57,174 nucleotides of DNA from a virus, in IMG/VR virus record IMGVR_UViG_3300047472_000206, positions 1 to 57,174 of that record, one strand, 5' to 3'. Below, piece by piece: positions 32,226 through 41,319 of the stretch; positions within the stretch are counted from its first letter, which is position 1; each line of letters starts with the position of its first letter. The notes below the pieces were generated by a model, which was given only the letters and a program-made list of their open reading frames with translations, was not told the origin of the DNA and did not search any database. Made by a program: the position numbers and the translations under genes.

Positions 32226-33221
32226 ATGGGTATTCAAGCAAAAACCATGGACCTGTCGGCAGCTGCTGACTTCCTGGGTACGGGCGCCATCGAGGTGCCG
32301 GAGTTCGAGCGCGAAATCATGGACGTGCTGCGCCGCTCGTCGGTGCCACTGCAACGCATCAAGGCGAAGAAGGCCACCGGCCATCCGCACCGCTACTTCG
32401 AGCAGACCGCCCTGGCATCCGCCGTGGCAGTCGATCCGCGCAATCTGGCGTCCACCGCAACCGGCCCGACCCGCGTCGAGCGCCCCGCCTTCATCAAGGC
32501 CGTCATCGCCCAATCGAACATCAGCATGTTCGACAAGGACGTGACCGAGCAGCAGGGCCAGTTCGCCAGTGTGGTGGCGCAGGACGTCGACGACATCATC
32601 TCGGCGTGCGAACTCAAGCGCGCCGGCATGCTGTGGGGCGGCACCGACACCAGTATGTCGGCTCCGACGACGCTGGAATGGATGGGCGGCCTGAATCAGA
32701 TCACGCTGCAGTTCGTCGTCTCCCCTGGCGCGAGCATCATCGATGGTCTGAAAACTGCCGTGGCCCAGATGGTGGCGAACGCGACTTATGTGGTGCGCCC
32801 GTCCGCGATCTATCTGAACCCACTGCTGGCCGATCTGATCGACCAGGAGGCCAAGGCCGCGCGCATCACGCTCGACAGCATGGAAGTGGTTGCTGGCGTG
32901 TCCGTGTCCGCTATCTCCACCCAGGTCGGCAAGCTGCCGCTGGTGGGTGATCCGTTCATGCCAACCAGCGCCGCGGCTACCGCTGCGTACGGCTTCAGCG
33001 CAACGCCGGCCGGTATGAAGGGCTACTACGCCGTCATCCTGATGGAGTCGGAAGTCGAAATCGCCTACATCTCGGGCAAGGAAGACAACCCGAACCCGCG
33101 CCTGTTCCAGCTGGGCCTGGTCGGCAACCTGGCCGGGCAGTTCGTCGGCGTCAAGTTCGACACGGCGATCTTCAAGGGCGCCAACTACGCCCACGCGACG
33201 GTGCAGGTCCAGCGCCCTTAA
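32226..33221 (+). CDS. Major capsid protein, HK97-like, 331 aa
   Basis: Virion coat protein. MGIQAKTMDLSAAADFLGTG starts a typical N-terminal arm; QTALASAVAVDPRNLASTAT, the ELKRAGMLWGGTDTSMSAPT loop region and KLPLVGDPFMPTSAAATAAY resemble coat proteins with the HK97 fold. The ATG at 32226 is preferred over that at 32220 because it is spaced eight bases from GGAG. The hairpin upstream and location after protease/scaffold support the call. Confidence 0.85.
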   Translation: MGIQAKTMDLSAAADFLGTGAIEVPEFEREIMDVLRRSSVPLQRIKAKKATGHPHRYFEQTALASAVAVDPRNLASTATGPTRVERPAFIKAVIAQSNISMFDKDVTEQQGQFASVVAQDVDDIISACELKRAGMLWGGTDTSMSAPTTLEWMGGLNQITLQFVVSPGASIIDGLKTAVAQMVANATYVVRPSAIYLNPLLADLIDQEAKAARITLDSMEVVAGVSVSAISTQVGKLPLVGDPFMPTSAAATAAYGFSATPAGMKGYYAVILMESEVEIAYISGKEDNPNPRLFQLGLVGNLAGQFVGVKFDTAIFKGANYAHATVQVQRP

Positions 33222-33241
33222 GTCGGCGCAGCAGCGAGAAG

Positions 33242-33271
33242 CCCTGCGGCAATTCAGTCGCAGGGATTTTT
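33242..33271 (+). terminator. Terminator after the capsid gene
   Basis: Stem CCCTGCG/CGCAGGG, ten-base loop, then a run of five T. Followed by CATCTGGAG and a TTG start. Confidence 0.75.
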
Positions 33272-33286
33272 CATCTGGAGAGTGAT

Positions 33287-33535
33287 TTGAAAGTTTACCA
33301 AGCAGGCACGCGCGGCAAGCGCACCATGTTTCTGCAGCCCGGTAAGGAATATCCCTCGTCGGCGTTCGTCGATGGAAACGGATATCCAACCATGTTCGCG
33401 ATCACGTTTATCGAGGGCGAGGCGACCGTCGGCGAAGAGCTTGGCAACTATATGGCCGACAAGGGCCTCGCCACCACCAGTCCAATCATCCTGTTCGGCG
33501 ACACGCTGTCCGGGGCAATGAATTTCTACAGCTGA
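33287..33535 (+). CDS. Small head-module protein, 82 aa, TTG start
   Basis: TTG start with CATCTGGAG upstream. Beta-rich, with PGKEYPSSAFVDGNGYPT. Found directly after the capsid gene where decoration or head-completion proteins usually lie. No family is assigned. Confidence 0.65.
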   Translation: MKVYQAGTRGKRTMFLQPGKEYPSSAFVDGNGYPTMFAITFIEGEATVGEELGNYMADKGLATTSPIILFGDTLSGAMNFYS

Positions 33536-33537
33536 TT

Positions 33538-34467
33538 ATGCCAAGCGCCTACCTGCAACCCGCTGACTATGCGGCCTTCGGCGCCGCCAGCGCGACCGCC
33601 GACCAGATTACGCAGGCCAGCACGCTGATCGACGCTTATCTGCTTCGGCCGCAGGGCTTGGTGTATGCGGTGGACGGCAATGGTCAGCCGGCCTACATGG
33701 CTGCGCTGGCGCCCGATTTGACACTCAAGAGCGTGAGTGCCTTCGGCCCCGGCAATGGCGTGCAAGTTCAGGTCACCGGTCCGCTGTCAGCCTTGCAGGT
33801 CGGTGACTGCGTGGTGCTGGACCGCCAAAATTCGGAGATCACCGAAACAGTCCAGGTCACGGGGATTAACGGGCAGGTGGCCACGCTGGGCAGCTTGGCA
33901 TCGAACTTGCCGACTGGTGTTGCATTTACCCACGGCGCCGACTGCACGATGGAAACCGGCATGCTGATCAGCGAGGCCCGGTATGTACCGCGCCAGCGCA
34001 GCGAGATCGTGCTGGGCAATACGCCTGTCGCGCGGATCGTCGGCGGCACCGGCCGTTACGCCTACGGGCGCCGCGGCGATGCTGGTTATTCGAACATGGA
34101 CGACTTCAATCTGCTGTCGGCCGTGACGCAATTTGGAGGGCCGCCCGTCTGGGAGCTCTGGCCGGCGAACACTCCGGCCGGTATCGACGCACCCACGGGC
34201 AAGGTCTGGGTACCTGCTGGCGTCATGCTCGCCTACTACAGCGAGGTGAACGTGAGCTATCTGGCCGGCTACAGCTACGCAAGACTGCCTGACGTGGTAA
34301 AGATGGCATGCGGCCGCATCGTCACAGCGCTGGCGCAGGACCCTGGCATCGGCAACTTTCGCTCCGTTGCCGCCGGCGACACAAAGCTCGAGCGGTTTGC
34401 CAGCTCGAACATTGATGCTGACACCAAGGCGATGCTGCAGCCATTCCGCGCGCGAGCCTTCGCATGA
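33538..34467 (+). CDS. Head-tail connector (adaptor-like), 309 aa
   Basis: The last 60 residues, LPDVVKMACGRIVTALAQDP and onward, are of the kind found in adaptor proteins that sit on the portal. The N-terminal half is beta-rich with two repeated-looking segments. Larger than a typical gp6-like connector (about 100 aa), because of an insertion of about 170 residues. It overlaps the next gene by four bases. Confidence 0.7.
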   Translation: MPSAYLQPADYAAFGAASATADQITQASTLIDAYLLRPQGLVYAVDGNGQPAYMAALAPDLTLKSVSAFGPGNGVQVQVTGPLSALQVGDCVVLDRQNSEITETVQVTGINGQVATLGSLASNLPTGVAFTHGADCTMETGMLISEARYVPRQRSEIVLGNTPVARIVGGTGRYAYGRRGDAGYSNMDDFNLLSAVTQFGGPPVWELWPANTPAGIDAPTGKVWVPAGVMLAYYSEVNVSYLAGYSYARLPDVVKMACGRIVTALAQDPGIGNFRSVAAGDTKLERFASSNIDADTKAMLQPFRARAFA

Positions 34468-34805
34468 GCTTCATCTACCCGCGCACGATCGCGATCACGC
34501 GGCCGGTGGACCAGGCCGGGGAGGGCGCTGTCGGCTACGGCGGCACGCAGAACTTCCCGGAAACGCCTGTTGTCTCGGACGTGCCGGCGTCGATCCAGTA
34601 TGCCAAAAGCGGCATGCGCCCGAGCGGCAACATCCCTGACGACATCGACAAAAAGACCTTCTGGAATATCTTCTTTCGGCTGCCAGAGGGCATCGTGAAC
34701 GCGCGCGACATCATCACCGACGACCTGGGCGTGCGCTACCAGGTCAACGCGCCCTACTGGAACAGCCTGGGCTACAAGATCACCGCAGAAAGGCTGGACA
34801 CATGA
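34464..34805 (+). CDS. Head closure-like protein, 113 aa
   Basis: Beta-rich small protein (SFIYPRTIAITRPVDQAGEG, KTFWNIFFRLPEG). Its position after the adaptor suggests a head-closure or stopper protein. The assignment rests on synteny. Confidence 0.65.
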   Translation: MSFIYPRTIAITRPVDQAGEGAVGYGGTQNFPETPVVSDVPASIQYAKSGMRPSGNIPDDIDKKTFWNIFFRLPEGIVNARDIITDDLGVRYQVNAPYWNSLGYKITAERLDT

Positions 34806-34996
34806 ACAAATTGCAAGCCATCGCCAAGGCGCTGCAGTCGGGCCGACAACTCGCGCCGCGTCCCGACTCGGCCATCACGCTGCGCGTCACCGTGCACGAT
34901 TCCGACAACACCCGTCACGAGCGGGTGCTGCGCCTCGAGTCCGAGGACCTGGCCAAGGTGGGCGACTTGCTCGAGCAGGCGGCCGCCGATGGCTGA
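34802..34996 (+). CDS. Small head/neck protein, 64 aa
   Basis: Overlaps both neighbours (ATGA at the left, eight bases at the right). Sequence MNKLQAIAKALQSGRQLAPR followed by a short beta unit. Function is unknown. Confidence 0.6.
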   Translation: MNKLQAIAKALQSGRQLAPRPDSAITLRVTVHDSDNTRHERVLRLESEDLAKVGDLLEQAAADG

Positions 34997-35846
34997 CATC
35001 AGCGACGTGGCCAACGCGCTTGTGTCGCTGATCGCCGGCGTCACGTACCCAGCGGGCACCGCCGAGCCGTCGATTGTCGGGCTGCCGGTCATGATCTATC
35101 AAGGCTGGCCAAACGCCACCACGCTCGATAAGGATCTGAACGGAACGGCCAAAAAGGTGCATGTTTCGGTCTATCCAGGCGTCACCGGCCGGGTGACGGA
35201 AAGCTTCGCGTTCGGGCTCATTCCAGTCAACGTCGTTGCGGCTACGGTTGAGGCGGCCGTCGACGGCGATGTCGTGACAATCGGCGGCAGCGCCACGGCC
35301 GGGCAGAACCTTGCCTTGCTGATCGATGGCGCGCCGTTCGGCTACACCGTCCAGGCGGCCGACACACCGACGAGCATCGCGACTGCGCTCGCGACGATCA
35401 TTTCCCGATCGTTCGCGGCATCGAGCACTGGGCCTGCGCTCACCATTCCAGGCGCGAAACGCATCTCGGCGAGCGCTGGCGGTACTGCGACCATGCTTTG
35501 CCCGCTGGAGCGCAACGATCGGTTTTTCATGATCTCGATCTGGGCGCCTTCGCCGGATGCTCGTGACCGACTGGCTGCGCTGCTCGACGCGGCGCTGCGC
35601 CGCAGGACCCGCATCGCGCTGCCCGACGGCACGCAAGGCGTGGTGCGCTATCGCAATGACCAGCAGCACGACGATCTACAGAAGACGGGTATCTGGCGGC
35701 GCGACATCAACTACGCCGTGGAATACCTGATCACCGACACGGTGACCGCGACGCAAGTCGTTTCGACAAAGCTGGAAGTTTCGGTCGTCGTCGCAAAACC
35801 CGACGGCACCGACACCCAGATCGCCAGCAAAACCATTTATTCGTGA
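34989..35846 (+). CDS. Neck or tail-terminator-like protein, 285 aa
   Basis: Residues 1-70 (ISDVANALVSLIAGVTYPAG, GLPVMIYQGWPNA) and 170-260 (ISIWAPSPDARDRLAALLD, QKTGIWRRDINYAVEYLIT) look like a tail-terminator fold, interrupted by a Gly/Ala-rich beta insert at residues 75-165. Such proteins cap the tail. It precedes the sheath gene, as in other myoviruses. Moderately confident. Confidence 0.65.
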   Translation: MADISDVANALVSLIAGVTYPAGTAEPSIVGLPVMIYQGWPNATTLDKDLNGTAKKVHVSVYPGVTGRVTESFAFGLIPVNVVAATVEAAVDGDVVTIGGSATAGQNLALLIDGAPFGYTVQAADTPTSIATALATIISRSFAASSTGPALTIPGAKRISASAGGTATMLCPLERNDRFFMISIWAPSPDARDRLAALLDAALRRRTRIALPDGTQGVVRYRNDQQHDDLQKTGIWRRDINYAVEYLITDTVTATQVVSTKLEVSVVVAKPDGTDTQIASKTIYS

Positions 35847-35853
35847 GGAAACC

Positions 35854-36018
35854 ATGAAACTTGTCGCAACCGCGCACTTCCAGAATTACCAGCCCGGGCA
35901 GGAAATCACGGATCCGGCCGAGGTCGCCGTGATCCTGGCGGGCGAGAGTGCCCATCACGTCGTCAAGGTCGCCGACGATCCGGCGTCCGATCCGGCGCCG
36001 AAGGCCAAGGCTAAGTAA
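35854..36018 (+). CDS. Small protein before the sheath gene, 54 aa
   Basis: Starts at ATG 35854 after GAGGAA. MKLVATAHFQNYQPGQEITD has a short beta domain, then an Ala/Lys-rich tail (PAPKAKAK). It lies between tail terminator and sheath and ends before a terminator. Function is unknown. Confidence 0.6.
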   Translation: MKLVATAHFQNYQPGQEITDPAEVAVILAGESAHHVVKVADDPASDPAPKAKAK

Positions 36019-36031
36019 TCCAACCATCCAG

Positions 36032-36054
36032 ACCGCGCCCAGTGCGCGGTTTTT
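36032..36054 (+). terminator. Terminator-like hairpin before the tail sheath gene
   Basis: Stem ACCGCGC/GCGCGGT, loop CCAGT, followed by a run of T, then CATTTAGGAG as the ribosome site of the sheath gene. Confidence 0.72.
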
Positions 36055-36070
36055 CATTTAGGAGCATCGC

Positions 36071-37627
36071 ATGACGATTTCCCAACAGGGGCAGATCAAC
36101 GCGACGGCGCAGGTCGTTCCCGACCTGATCGTCCAGATCATCCCGCCCAGCCAGGCAACCTTGAACGGCGTGCCGTCGAACGTCCTGGCCATCTGCGGCA
36201 CCGCGCAATGGGGCCCTGTTGGCGCCGTCACGCCAGGCTCGTCGATGTCGGACTATGCTCAGGCCCACGGCGCTGTGCAGAACCGCAAATACGACATGGG
36301 TACCGCCGCGGCGATCGCCGTGCAGCAGGGTGCGAACAACTTCCGTTTCACGCGCGTGACCGATGGCACCGACCTGGCTGCCACCGCGACGATCCAGACG
36401 ACCTGCCTGACGCTGACCGCGAGGTACAGCGGCACGCTCGGTAACTCGATCCAGGCGGCCGTCGGCATCGGCAGCGCGAACGGCACGTCGAAGATCACGA
36501 TTGCCATGCCTGGCCAGTCGCCCGAGGTCTACGACAACATCGCAGGCGCCGGCAACGCGCTGTGGCTGGCCATGGCGGCGGCGATCAACAACGGCAACTC
36601 GGTCCAGCGCGGCAAGTCGCAGCTGGTCGTCGCGTCCGCAGGCGTCGGCACCACGGCGCCCGCCGTCGCCACGACGACGCTGTCCGGCGGCACCGATGGC
36701 GCGGCCACGATCACCGGTACGGTCCTGCTGGGCGTTGACGGCGTTTCGCGCACTGGCATGTACGCATGGCGCGGCGCCGGCATCTCCGTCGGCATGCTGG
36801 CCGACTGCGACGACTCCACGACCTGGGCGACGCAGGTAGCCTTCGGCTTGTCCGAGGGCATTTACATGATCGGCACGGGCCCGGCCGGCGACACCGTCGG
36901 CGACGGCACGACGACGGGCGCGGCATACACCAAGAAGAATCTGGGCATCGATTCCTACGCGTTCAAGCTGCTGTTCGGCGACTGGGTGTACTGGCTCGAC
37001 ACCGTCAACTCGGTCACGCGCCTGGTATCGCCGCAGGCCTTCTGCGCCGGCCTGCTGGCCAACCTGAGCCCGGCCAGTTCCGGCCTGAACAAGCAGGTGC
37101 AGGGCGTTGTCGGCACCCAGCGCAGCGCCCAGAACAAGGTGTACTCTAGCGCGGAGCTGACGATCCTCGGCCAGGCCGGCCTGGACCTGACTTGCAACCC
37201 GGTACCGGGCGGCGCCTACTTCGGCATGCGCTTCGGCCGCAACAGCTCGAGTAACGCCAGCATCCGCGGCGACAACTACACCCGCATGACGAACTTCCTC
37301 GCGGCGACGCTGAACGCGGGCATGGGTGGCTACGTTGGCCTGCTGCAGTCGCAGAGCCCCGACGACACGCTTCGCCCGAACGTCAAGGCCACGCTGGACA
37401 ACTTCCTGCAGGGTCTGAAGCAGCCGACCGCAGCGAGCCAGAACGGCATGATCGACAGCTACAGCACGAAGTGCGACCTGGGCAACAACCTGCCTTCAGC
37501 GATCGCCGCCGGCAACCTGACGGCGAATGCGACGGTGCGCTACCTGTCGGTGGTGGAGAACTTCGTCATCAACCTGCAGGGCGGCCAGAACGTCCAGGTC
37601 ACCAAAACCAACACCGCGGCACAATAA
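36071..37627 (+). CDS. Contractile tail sheath protein, 518 aa
   Basis: Proves a contractile (myovirus) tail. N-terminal PDLIVQIIPPSQATLNGVPS and the ICGTAQWGPVGAV motif, then the long C-terminal domain with YVGLLQSQSPDDTLRPNVKA, are family features. Length fits P2- and Mu-like sheaths (about 400-520 aa). Followed by the tail tube gene nine bases downstream. Confidence 0.93.
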   Translation: MTISQQGQINATAQVVPDLIVQIIPPSQATLNGVPSNVLAICGTAQWGPVGAVTPGSSMSDYAQAHGAVQNRKYDMGTAAAIAVQQGANNFRFTRVTDGTDLAATATIQTTCLTLTARYSGTLGNSIQAAVGIGSANGTSKITIAMPGQSPEVYDNIAGAGNALWLAMAAAINNGNSVQRGKSQLVVASAGVGTTAPAVATTTLSGGTDGAATITGTVLLGVDGVSRTGMYAWRGAGISVGMLADCDDSTTWATQVAFGLSEGIYMIGTGPAGDTVGDGTTTGAAYTKKNLGIDSYAFKLLFGDWVYWLDTVNSVTRLVSPQAFCAGLLANLSPASSGLNKQVQGVVGTQRSAQNKVYSSAELTILGQAGLDLTCNPVPGGAYFGMRFGRNSSSNASIRGDNYTRMTNFLAATLNAGMGGYVGLLQSQSPDDTLRPNVKATLDNFLQGLKQPTAASQNGMIDSYSTKCDLGNNLPSAIAAGNLTANATVRYLSVVENFVINLQGGQNVQVTKTNTAAQ

Positions 37628-37636
37628 GGAGCGCAC

Positions 37637-38071
37637 ATGAGCACTGGCAATCAATCACTGGGCAAGGACGTGCGCGTCGTCATCATGACGTCCGCCGGCG
37701 CCCTGAATATCCCGGCCGCGGCGATCACGAAGTTCGACTCGAAGCCTGTCACCGGTGACGAAAAGCGGATCGGCCTGGACGGCCAGGTCCGCAACAATGT
37801 GACGCACGAGGGCTGGGGCGGCTCGTTTGAAATCGACCGGTTCGACTCGACCATCGACGACTTCTGGGCGCAGGCCGAGGCGGCTTACTACAACGGCACG
37901 GCGCTGCCCTGGGGCACGATCCAGGAAACCATCACCAATCCGGACCTGTCGATTTCGCAGTTCACCTACACCCGCGTGGTGCTGAAGCTGACCGATATCG
38001 GCACGCGCGAGGGCAACAAAACCGTGAAGATGAAGGTCGACTTCGTCGCTTCGCGCCGCATCGCCAGCTAA
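37637..38071 (+). CDS. Tail tube protein, 144 aa
   Basis: Short beta protein following the sheath, with KFDSKPVTGDEKRIGLDGQV and FTYTRVVLKLTDIGTREGNK; this is the Mu/P2-type tube profile. It polymerises into the inner tail tube. The order sheath, tube, chaperone, tape measure supports the call. Confidence 0.88.
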   Translation: MSTGNQSLGKDVRVVIMTSAGALNIPAAAITKFDSKPVTGDEKRIGLDGQVRNNVTHEGWGGSFEIDRFDSTIDDFWAQAEAAYYNGTALPWGTIQETITNPDLSISQFTYTRVVLKLTDIGTREGNKTVKMKVDFVASRRIAS

Positions 38072-38119
38072 ATCTAAGTGCCGGCCAGCGCCGGCGCCAA
38101 CCACCCAACAAGGAATTTC

Positions 38120-38497
38120 ATGAGCAAAGTTACCGTCAAGCCGAGCATCGCCGCATCGGCCGGCGCCGCCACGGCGACCATCACGAAAAGCGCCGATGCC
38201 CAAGTCATCATGGCCGGCGCGATGCAGGTGAGCCTACAGAAGCCGGGCGTCCTGAGCCACTACCGGATCGTCGAAGTGGTGGGCGAATCGGCCAAGAACC
38301 AGGTCTACATGAGCATGGTGATGCCTCTGCTCTGGATTACCGAGATTGACGGCGCACCACAGATGGCGCCGACGACCAAGCGCGAGCTCGAGGCGCTGAT
38401 CCAGCGGCTCGGCGACGACGGCGTCAACGCCATCATGGCTCACGTCTACAAGGATTCAGCGGCAGCTGCGGCGTCGGGTGATTCCGTAAAAAACTAG
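38120..38497 (+). CDS. Tail assembly chaperone, G-type short form, 125 aa
   Basis: Translation without frameshifting ends at TAG 38495-38497. MSKVTVKPSIAASAGAATAT precedes a conserved-looking region (YRIVEVVGESAKNQVYMSMV). It binds the tape measure during tail assembly. ATG 38120 is preferred over an upstream in-frame ATG at 38078, which reads through the intergenic spacer. Confidence 0.85.
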   Translation: MSKVTVKPSIAASAGAATATITKSADAQVIMAGAMQVSLQKPGVLSHYRIVEVVGESAKNQVYMSMVMPLLWITEIDGAPQMAPTTKRELEALIQRLGDDGVNAIMAHVYKDSAAAAASGDSVKN

Positions 38498-38667
38498 CGC
38501 GGAACCCTGAATTCATCGAGGCCACCTACCTCGTTGAGCAAGGGGTTCCGATCGATGTGGCATTCAATATGCGCGACGACGTGCGCCTGGCCTGGGTGAT
38601 CGCCGCGGGCGAGCGCAACGGCGCGGAGTTCGATTTCGATTCGATGTCCTGGTTGGAGCGGAAATAA
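38120..38667 (+). CDS. Tail assembly chaperone GT-type long form by -1 frameshift, 182 aa
   Basis: The heptamer A AAA AAC at 38488-38494, in the right frame, allows a -1 slip just before the TAG. Translation would continue from 38494 for 57 codons (LARNPEFIEATYLVEQGVPI and onward) to TAA at 38665. This second frame has no ATG of its own near its beginning and its stop overlaps the next gene (TAATG). The arrangement matches G/GT tail chaperones of many phages. The join is 38120-38494 then 38494-38667. Confidence 0.85.
38488..38494 (+). promoter_or_regulatory. Programmed -1 ribosomal frameshift site AAAAAAC
   Basis: X-XXY-YYZ slippery heptamer in register with the short chaperone frame, immediately before its stop codon. 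Confidence 0.85.
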
Positions 38668-39128
38668 TGGATTTTGATGATGCCGGCGCCTTCGCTATGC
38701 ACCTGGTCGAGATTGAGGTGAAGCTGATGGCCAGGGCCGAGAGTGCCCTGGAAAAATCCGCGCAAATAATCGAGCGCGCCGCCAAGGATGAGCTGGGGCA
38801 CTACCAGCCGACCGTAGGGCCTTTCGATGCGTGGCCGCAGCTCGCACCCACGACGCTCGAAGAGCACGCCCGGGTAGGCGTCGGTGATACGCCGCTACTC
38901 GTGCACGGCGGGCTGTACGCCAGCATCGAGCATGAGACCTCCGGCGGCGAGGCGATCATTGGCAGCAAGTCTGATATCGCGGAATTTCAGGAATTCGGCA
39001 CCGACAAGATCCCGCCGCGCCCGTTCATTGGCCCGGCCGAATTTACGAGTCGCGAACGTGTGATCGAGGTCATGGGTAAGGGCCTGGCCACGGCGATCGC
39101 TGGCGGAAACGCCATCGCTGACGCCTAA
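38667..39128 (+). CDS. HK97-gp10-like tail completion protein, 153 aa
   Basis: The C-terminal motif DIAEFQEFGTDKIPPRPFIG is the signature of phage tail-completion or gp10-like proteins. The ATG at 38667 overlaps the TAA of the frameshifted chaperone, tying the two together. Normal length. Its place after the chaperone rather than in the neck module is unusual but known in Mu-like phages. Confidence 0.8.
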   Translation: MDFDDAGAFAMHLVEIEVKLMARAESALEKSAQIIERAAKDELGHYQPTVGPFDAWPQLAPTTLEEHARVGVGDTPLLVHGGLYASIEHETSGGEAIIGSKSDIAEFQEFGTDKIPPRPFIGPAEFTSRERVIEVMGKGLATAIAGGNAIADA

Positions 39129-39358
39129 AAGATCGCCTTGTAGGCGATGAACACCATGGCCATCAGCGTCAGTAGGGCGATGACGACGGCCGCCGCGCTC
39201 AGTACAGCAAGCGTCAGGCGCACCTCCCATGGCATCGAATGTTTCCACCGCATGCCGTGGTGCGAGCGGGTGTGGGCATCGGCTGGGCGCAGGTTCGGGT
39301 ATTGAATGAAGCTGACGCGGTCGGCCAGCCATTCATGCGCGCGAGTAATTTTTTTCAC
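39125..39358 (-). CDS. Reverse-strand small membrane protein, 77 aa
   Basis: One strong membrane segment (VRLTLAVLSAAAVVIALLTL then MAMVFIAYKAIF, residues 45-76) after a polar N-terminus. It fills exactly the 240-bp gap between the tail completion gene and the tape measure, ending tail-to-tail with the former. Start is GTG 39358; later in-frame ATGs are possible. Coding is likely, but translation has only this structural support. Confidence 0.5.
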   Translation of the reverse strand: MKKITRAHEWLADRVSFIQYPNLRPADAHTRSHHGMRWKHSMPWEVRLTLAVLSAAAVVIALLTLMAMVFIAYKAIF

Positions 39359-39369
39359 GGACTTGCCAA

Positions 39370-41319
39370 ATGAGCTTCGAAGCCTACAAAGTCGCAGTAA
39401 AACTGGTTCTTGTCAACCAGGTAAGCACCGGCCTGATCGCAATAACCGCCGAAATGCGCGGTTTGCACGGCGCCACCGGCACGGCCACGCAGGGATTTGC
39501 GGCGCTCGAGCGCCAGATGCTGAGCATCAAGCGCATGGGCATGGCGGGTGGGATCATGGCCGGGCTGGGCTTCGGCATGATCGGCATGCTAAAGGGCCCG
39601 CTCGACGAGGCAATCAAATTCGACCAGGCGGTCGGCAAGTTCAAGCTGTTCGGCATGGGCGATGCCGTCAATGCCGAGGCGGTGAAATTCGCCAAGGGCA
39701 TGGATTCGATCGGCACCAGCTACACCGAGAACATGAAGCTGATCACGGAGGCGCAAGGCGTGTTCCGCGAATCCGGCCTTGGCGGATCGCAGGCGCTCGA
39801 GGGCGCCAAGTTGGCCGCGCCGATGCTGGCGAAGATCCAGTTTGCGACCGAAGGCTTGGATGACGAGTCGAAGTCCAAGATGCACACGCAAAGCCTGGCC
39901 ATGTTGCGCTTCGTTGAGATGCGCGGGGGGCTGAAGGACGCTGGCTCGTTCAACCGCATCGCCGACGAGGGCTGGAAGGCGATCCAGAGCTCCGGCGGCA
40001 ACATCAACTGGGAGCAGATGCGCCAGTTTATGGCGCGCGGCGGCGTGGCGGCGCAAGGCCTGACCGATCAGACGCTGTTCGGCAAGATGGAGCCAATCAT
40101 CGGCGAGCTGAAGGGCAGCACCGCTGGCAATGCCCTGATGACGGCCTACAACCGCCTAGTCGGCGGCGTCAAAGTGCCGAACCAGGTGGCGCACATCCTG
40201 GCCGATAACGGAATTTGGGACGCACAGCGCATTGAGTGGAATTCGCAGGGCGGTATTAAGCAGTTCCGCGGCAACCCGCTCAAGGACATGGATACCTTCA
40301 GCAAGGATCCAACGGCGTTCTACGAAAAAACGATCATGCCGATGTACGCGGGCATGAACAATGGCGCCGGCCTGAGCGCTGTCGAGCGGGCGCGCGAAAA
40401 CACGATCATCTTCGGCCGCACCGGAGGCATGATGTTTTCGCTCATCGATCGCCAGATGGAGACGCTCAAAAAATCAGCGCTCTCGCAGGCGCAGGCGCTG
40501 GGCGTTGACCGGTCAGTCGATACTGCCGCACAAACTCCAGCCGGGCAGAGGATCATTCTACGCAAGGAATTCAAGAACCTAGAGAATGAGCTCGGGAATG
40601 CAATCCTTCCGATGGCGATCAAGGCCATGAACGGGATGATTTCCGCCTTGCACACTTTCAATGATTTCGCCAAAGAAAACCCAGTCGTTATCAAAACTCT
40701 CATGATCGCATTCACGGGCCTAGCCGTTTCATTGGCCTTCGGCGGCGTCGTCATGCTTGCGGCGGCCGGGTTTCGCGGACTAAGCCTGGCACTTTCGGTG
40801 CTGGGCGCATCGGAAGGGACGATCGCCGTGGCCTCGCGCGGCGTTTCCATGCTGGGCAAAGGGCTTGGCGTGCTGGGCGCGATCGGTGCCGCGTTCGAAA
40901 TCGGCTGGCAGATCGGCGGAATTATCAGCCGCACGCTGGTTGAGGGAACCAAGTTCGGCGACTGGCTGGGCGGCCTTATTGCAAAGATCCTTGGATGGAT
41001 GGGCAACAAGGAAGCCCAGGACGCCGTCAATGCGAACAAGAGCGCCTATGAGCGCAGCAAGGATCAGGTCCAGGCCGACACGGAGCGCTACGGTTTGAAC
41101 GGCGCCATCCGTGCCGCTGCTGCGCGCCAGTCGATGGTTGCGCCGGCTGGCGGCCAAGCGGTGCACGTCACCACGAATTTCAACATCGATGGCCGCAAAG
41201 TGGGCGAGGCCGCAAGTATGTACCAAGCAAAACAAATGGGACGACCGCCCGCTGGACCTTCGTATTTCGACTCATCCATGCATCTTTCGCCCGTCGCTTT
41301 TAATGGAAATGTCTCCTGA
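39370..41319 (+). CDS. Tail tape measure protein, 649 aa
   Basis: Determines tail length. Helical and Ala/Gly-rich with hydrophobic stretches (GMAGGIMAGLGFGMIGMLKG near residue 57; TLMIAFTGLAVSLAFGGVVM near 440; GVLGAIGAAFEIGWQIGGII near 500). It follows the chaperones and precedes baseplate genes. At 649 residues it predicts a tail of roughly 100 nm at 1.5 angstrom per residue, an approximate rule. Confidence 0.92.
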   Translation: MSFEAYKVAVKLVLVNQVSTGLIAITAEMRGLHGATGTATQGFAALERQMLSIKRMGMAGGIMAGLGFGMIGMLKGPLDEAIKFDQAVGKFKLFGMGDAVNAEAVKFAKGMDSIGTSYTENMKLITEAQGVFRESGLGGSQALEGAKLAAPMLAKIQFATEGLDDESKSKMHTQSLAMLRFVEMRGGLKDAGSFNRIADEGWKAIQSSGGNINWEQMRQFMARGGVAAQGLTDQTLFGKMEPIIGELKGSTAGNALMTAYNRLVGGVKVPNQVAHILADNGIWDAQRIEWNSQGGIKQFRGNPLKDMDTFSKDPTAFYEKTIMPMYAGMNNGAGLSAVERARENTIIFGRTGGMMFSLIDRQMETLKKSALSQAQALGVDRSVDTAAQTPAGQRIILRKEFKNLENELGNAILPMAIKAMNGMISALHTFNDFAKENPVVIKTLMIAFTGLAVSLAFGGVVMLAAAGFRGLSLALSVLGASEGTIAVASRGVSMLGKGLGVLGAIGAAFEIGWQIGGIISRTLVEGTKFGDWLGGLIAKILGWMGNKEAQDAVNANKSAYERSKDQVQADTERYGLNGAIRAAAARQSMVAPAGGQAVHVTTNFNIDGRKVGEAASMYQAKQMGRPPAGPSYFDSSMHLSPVAFNGNVS

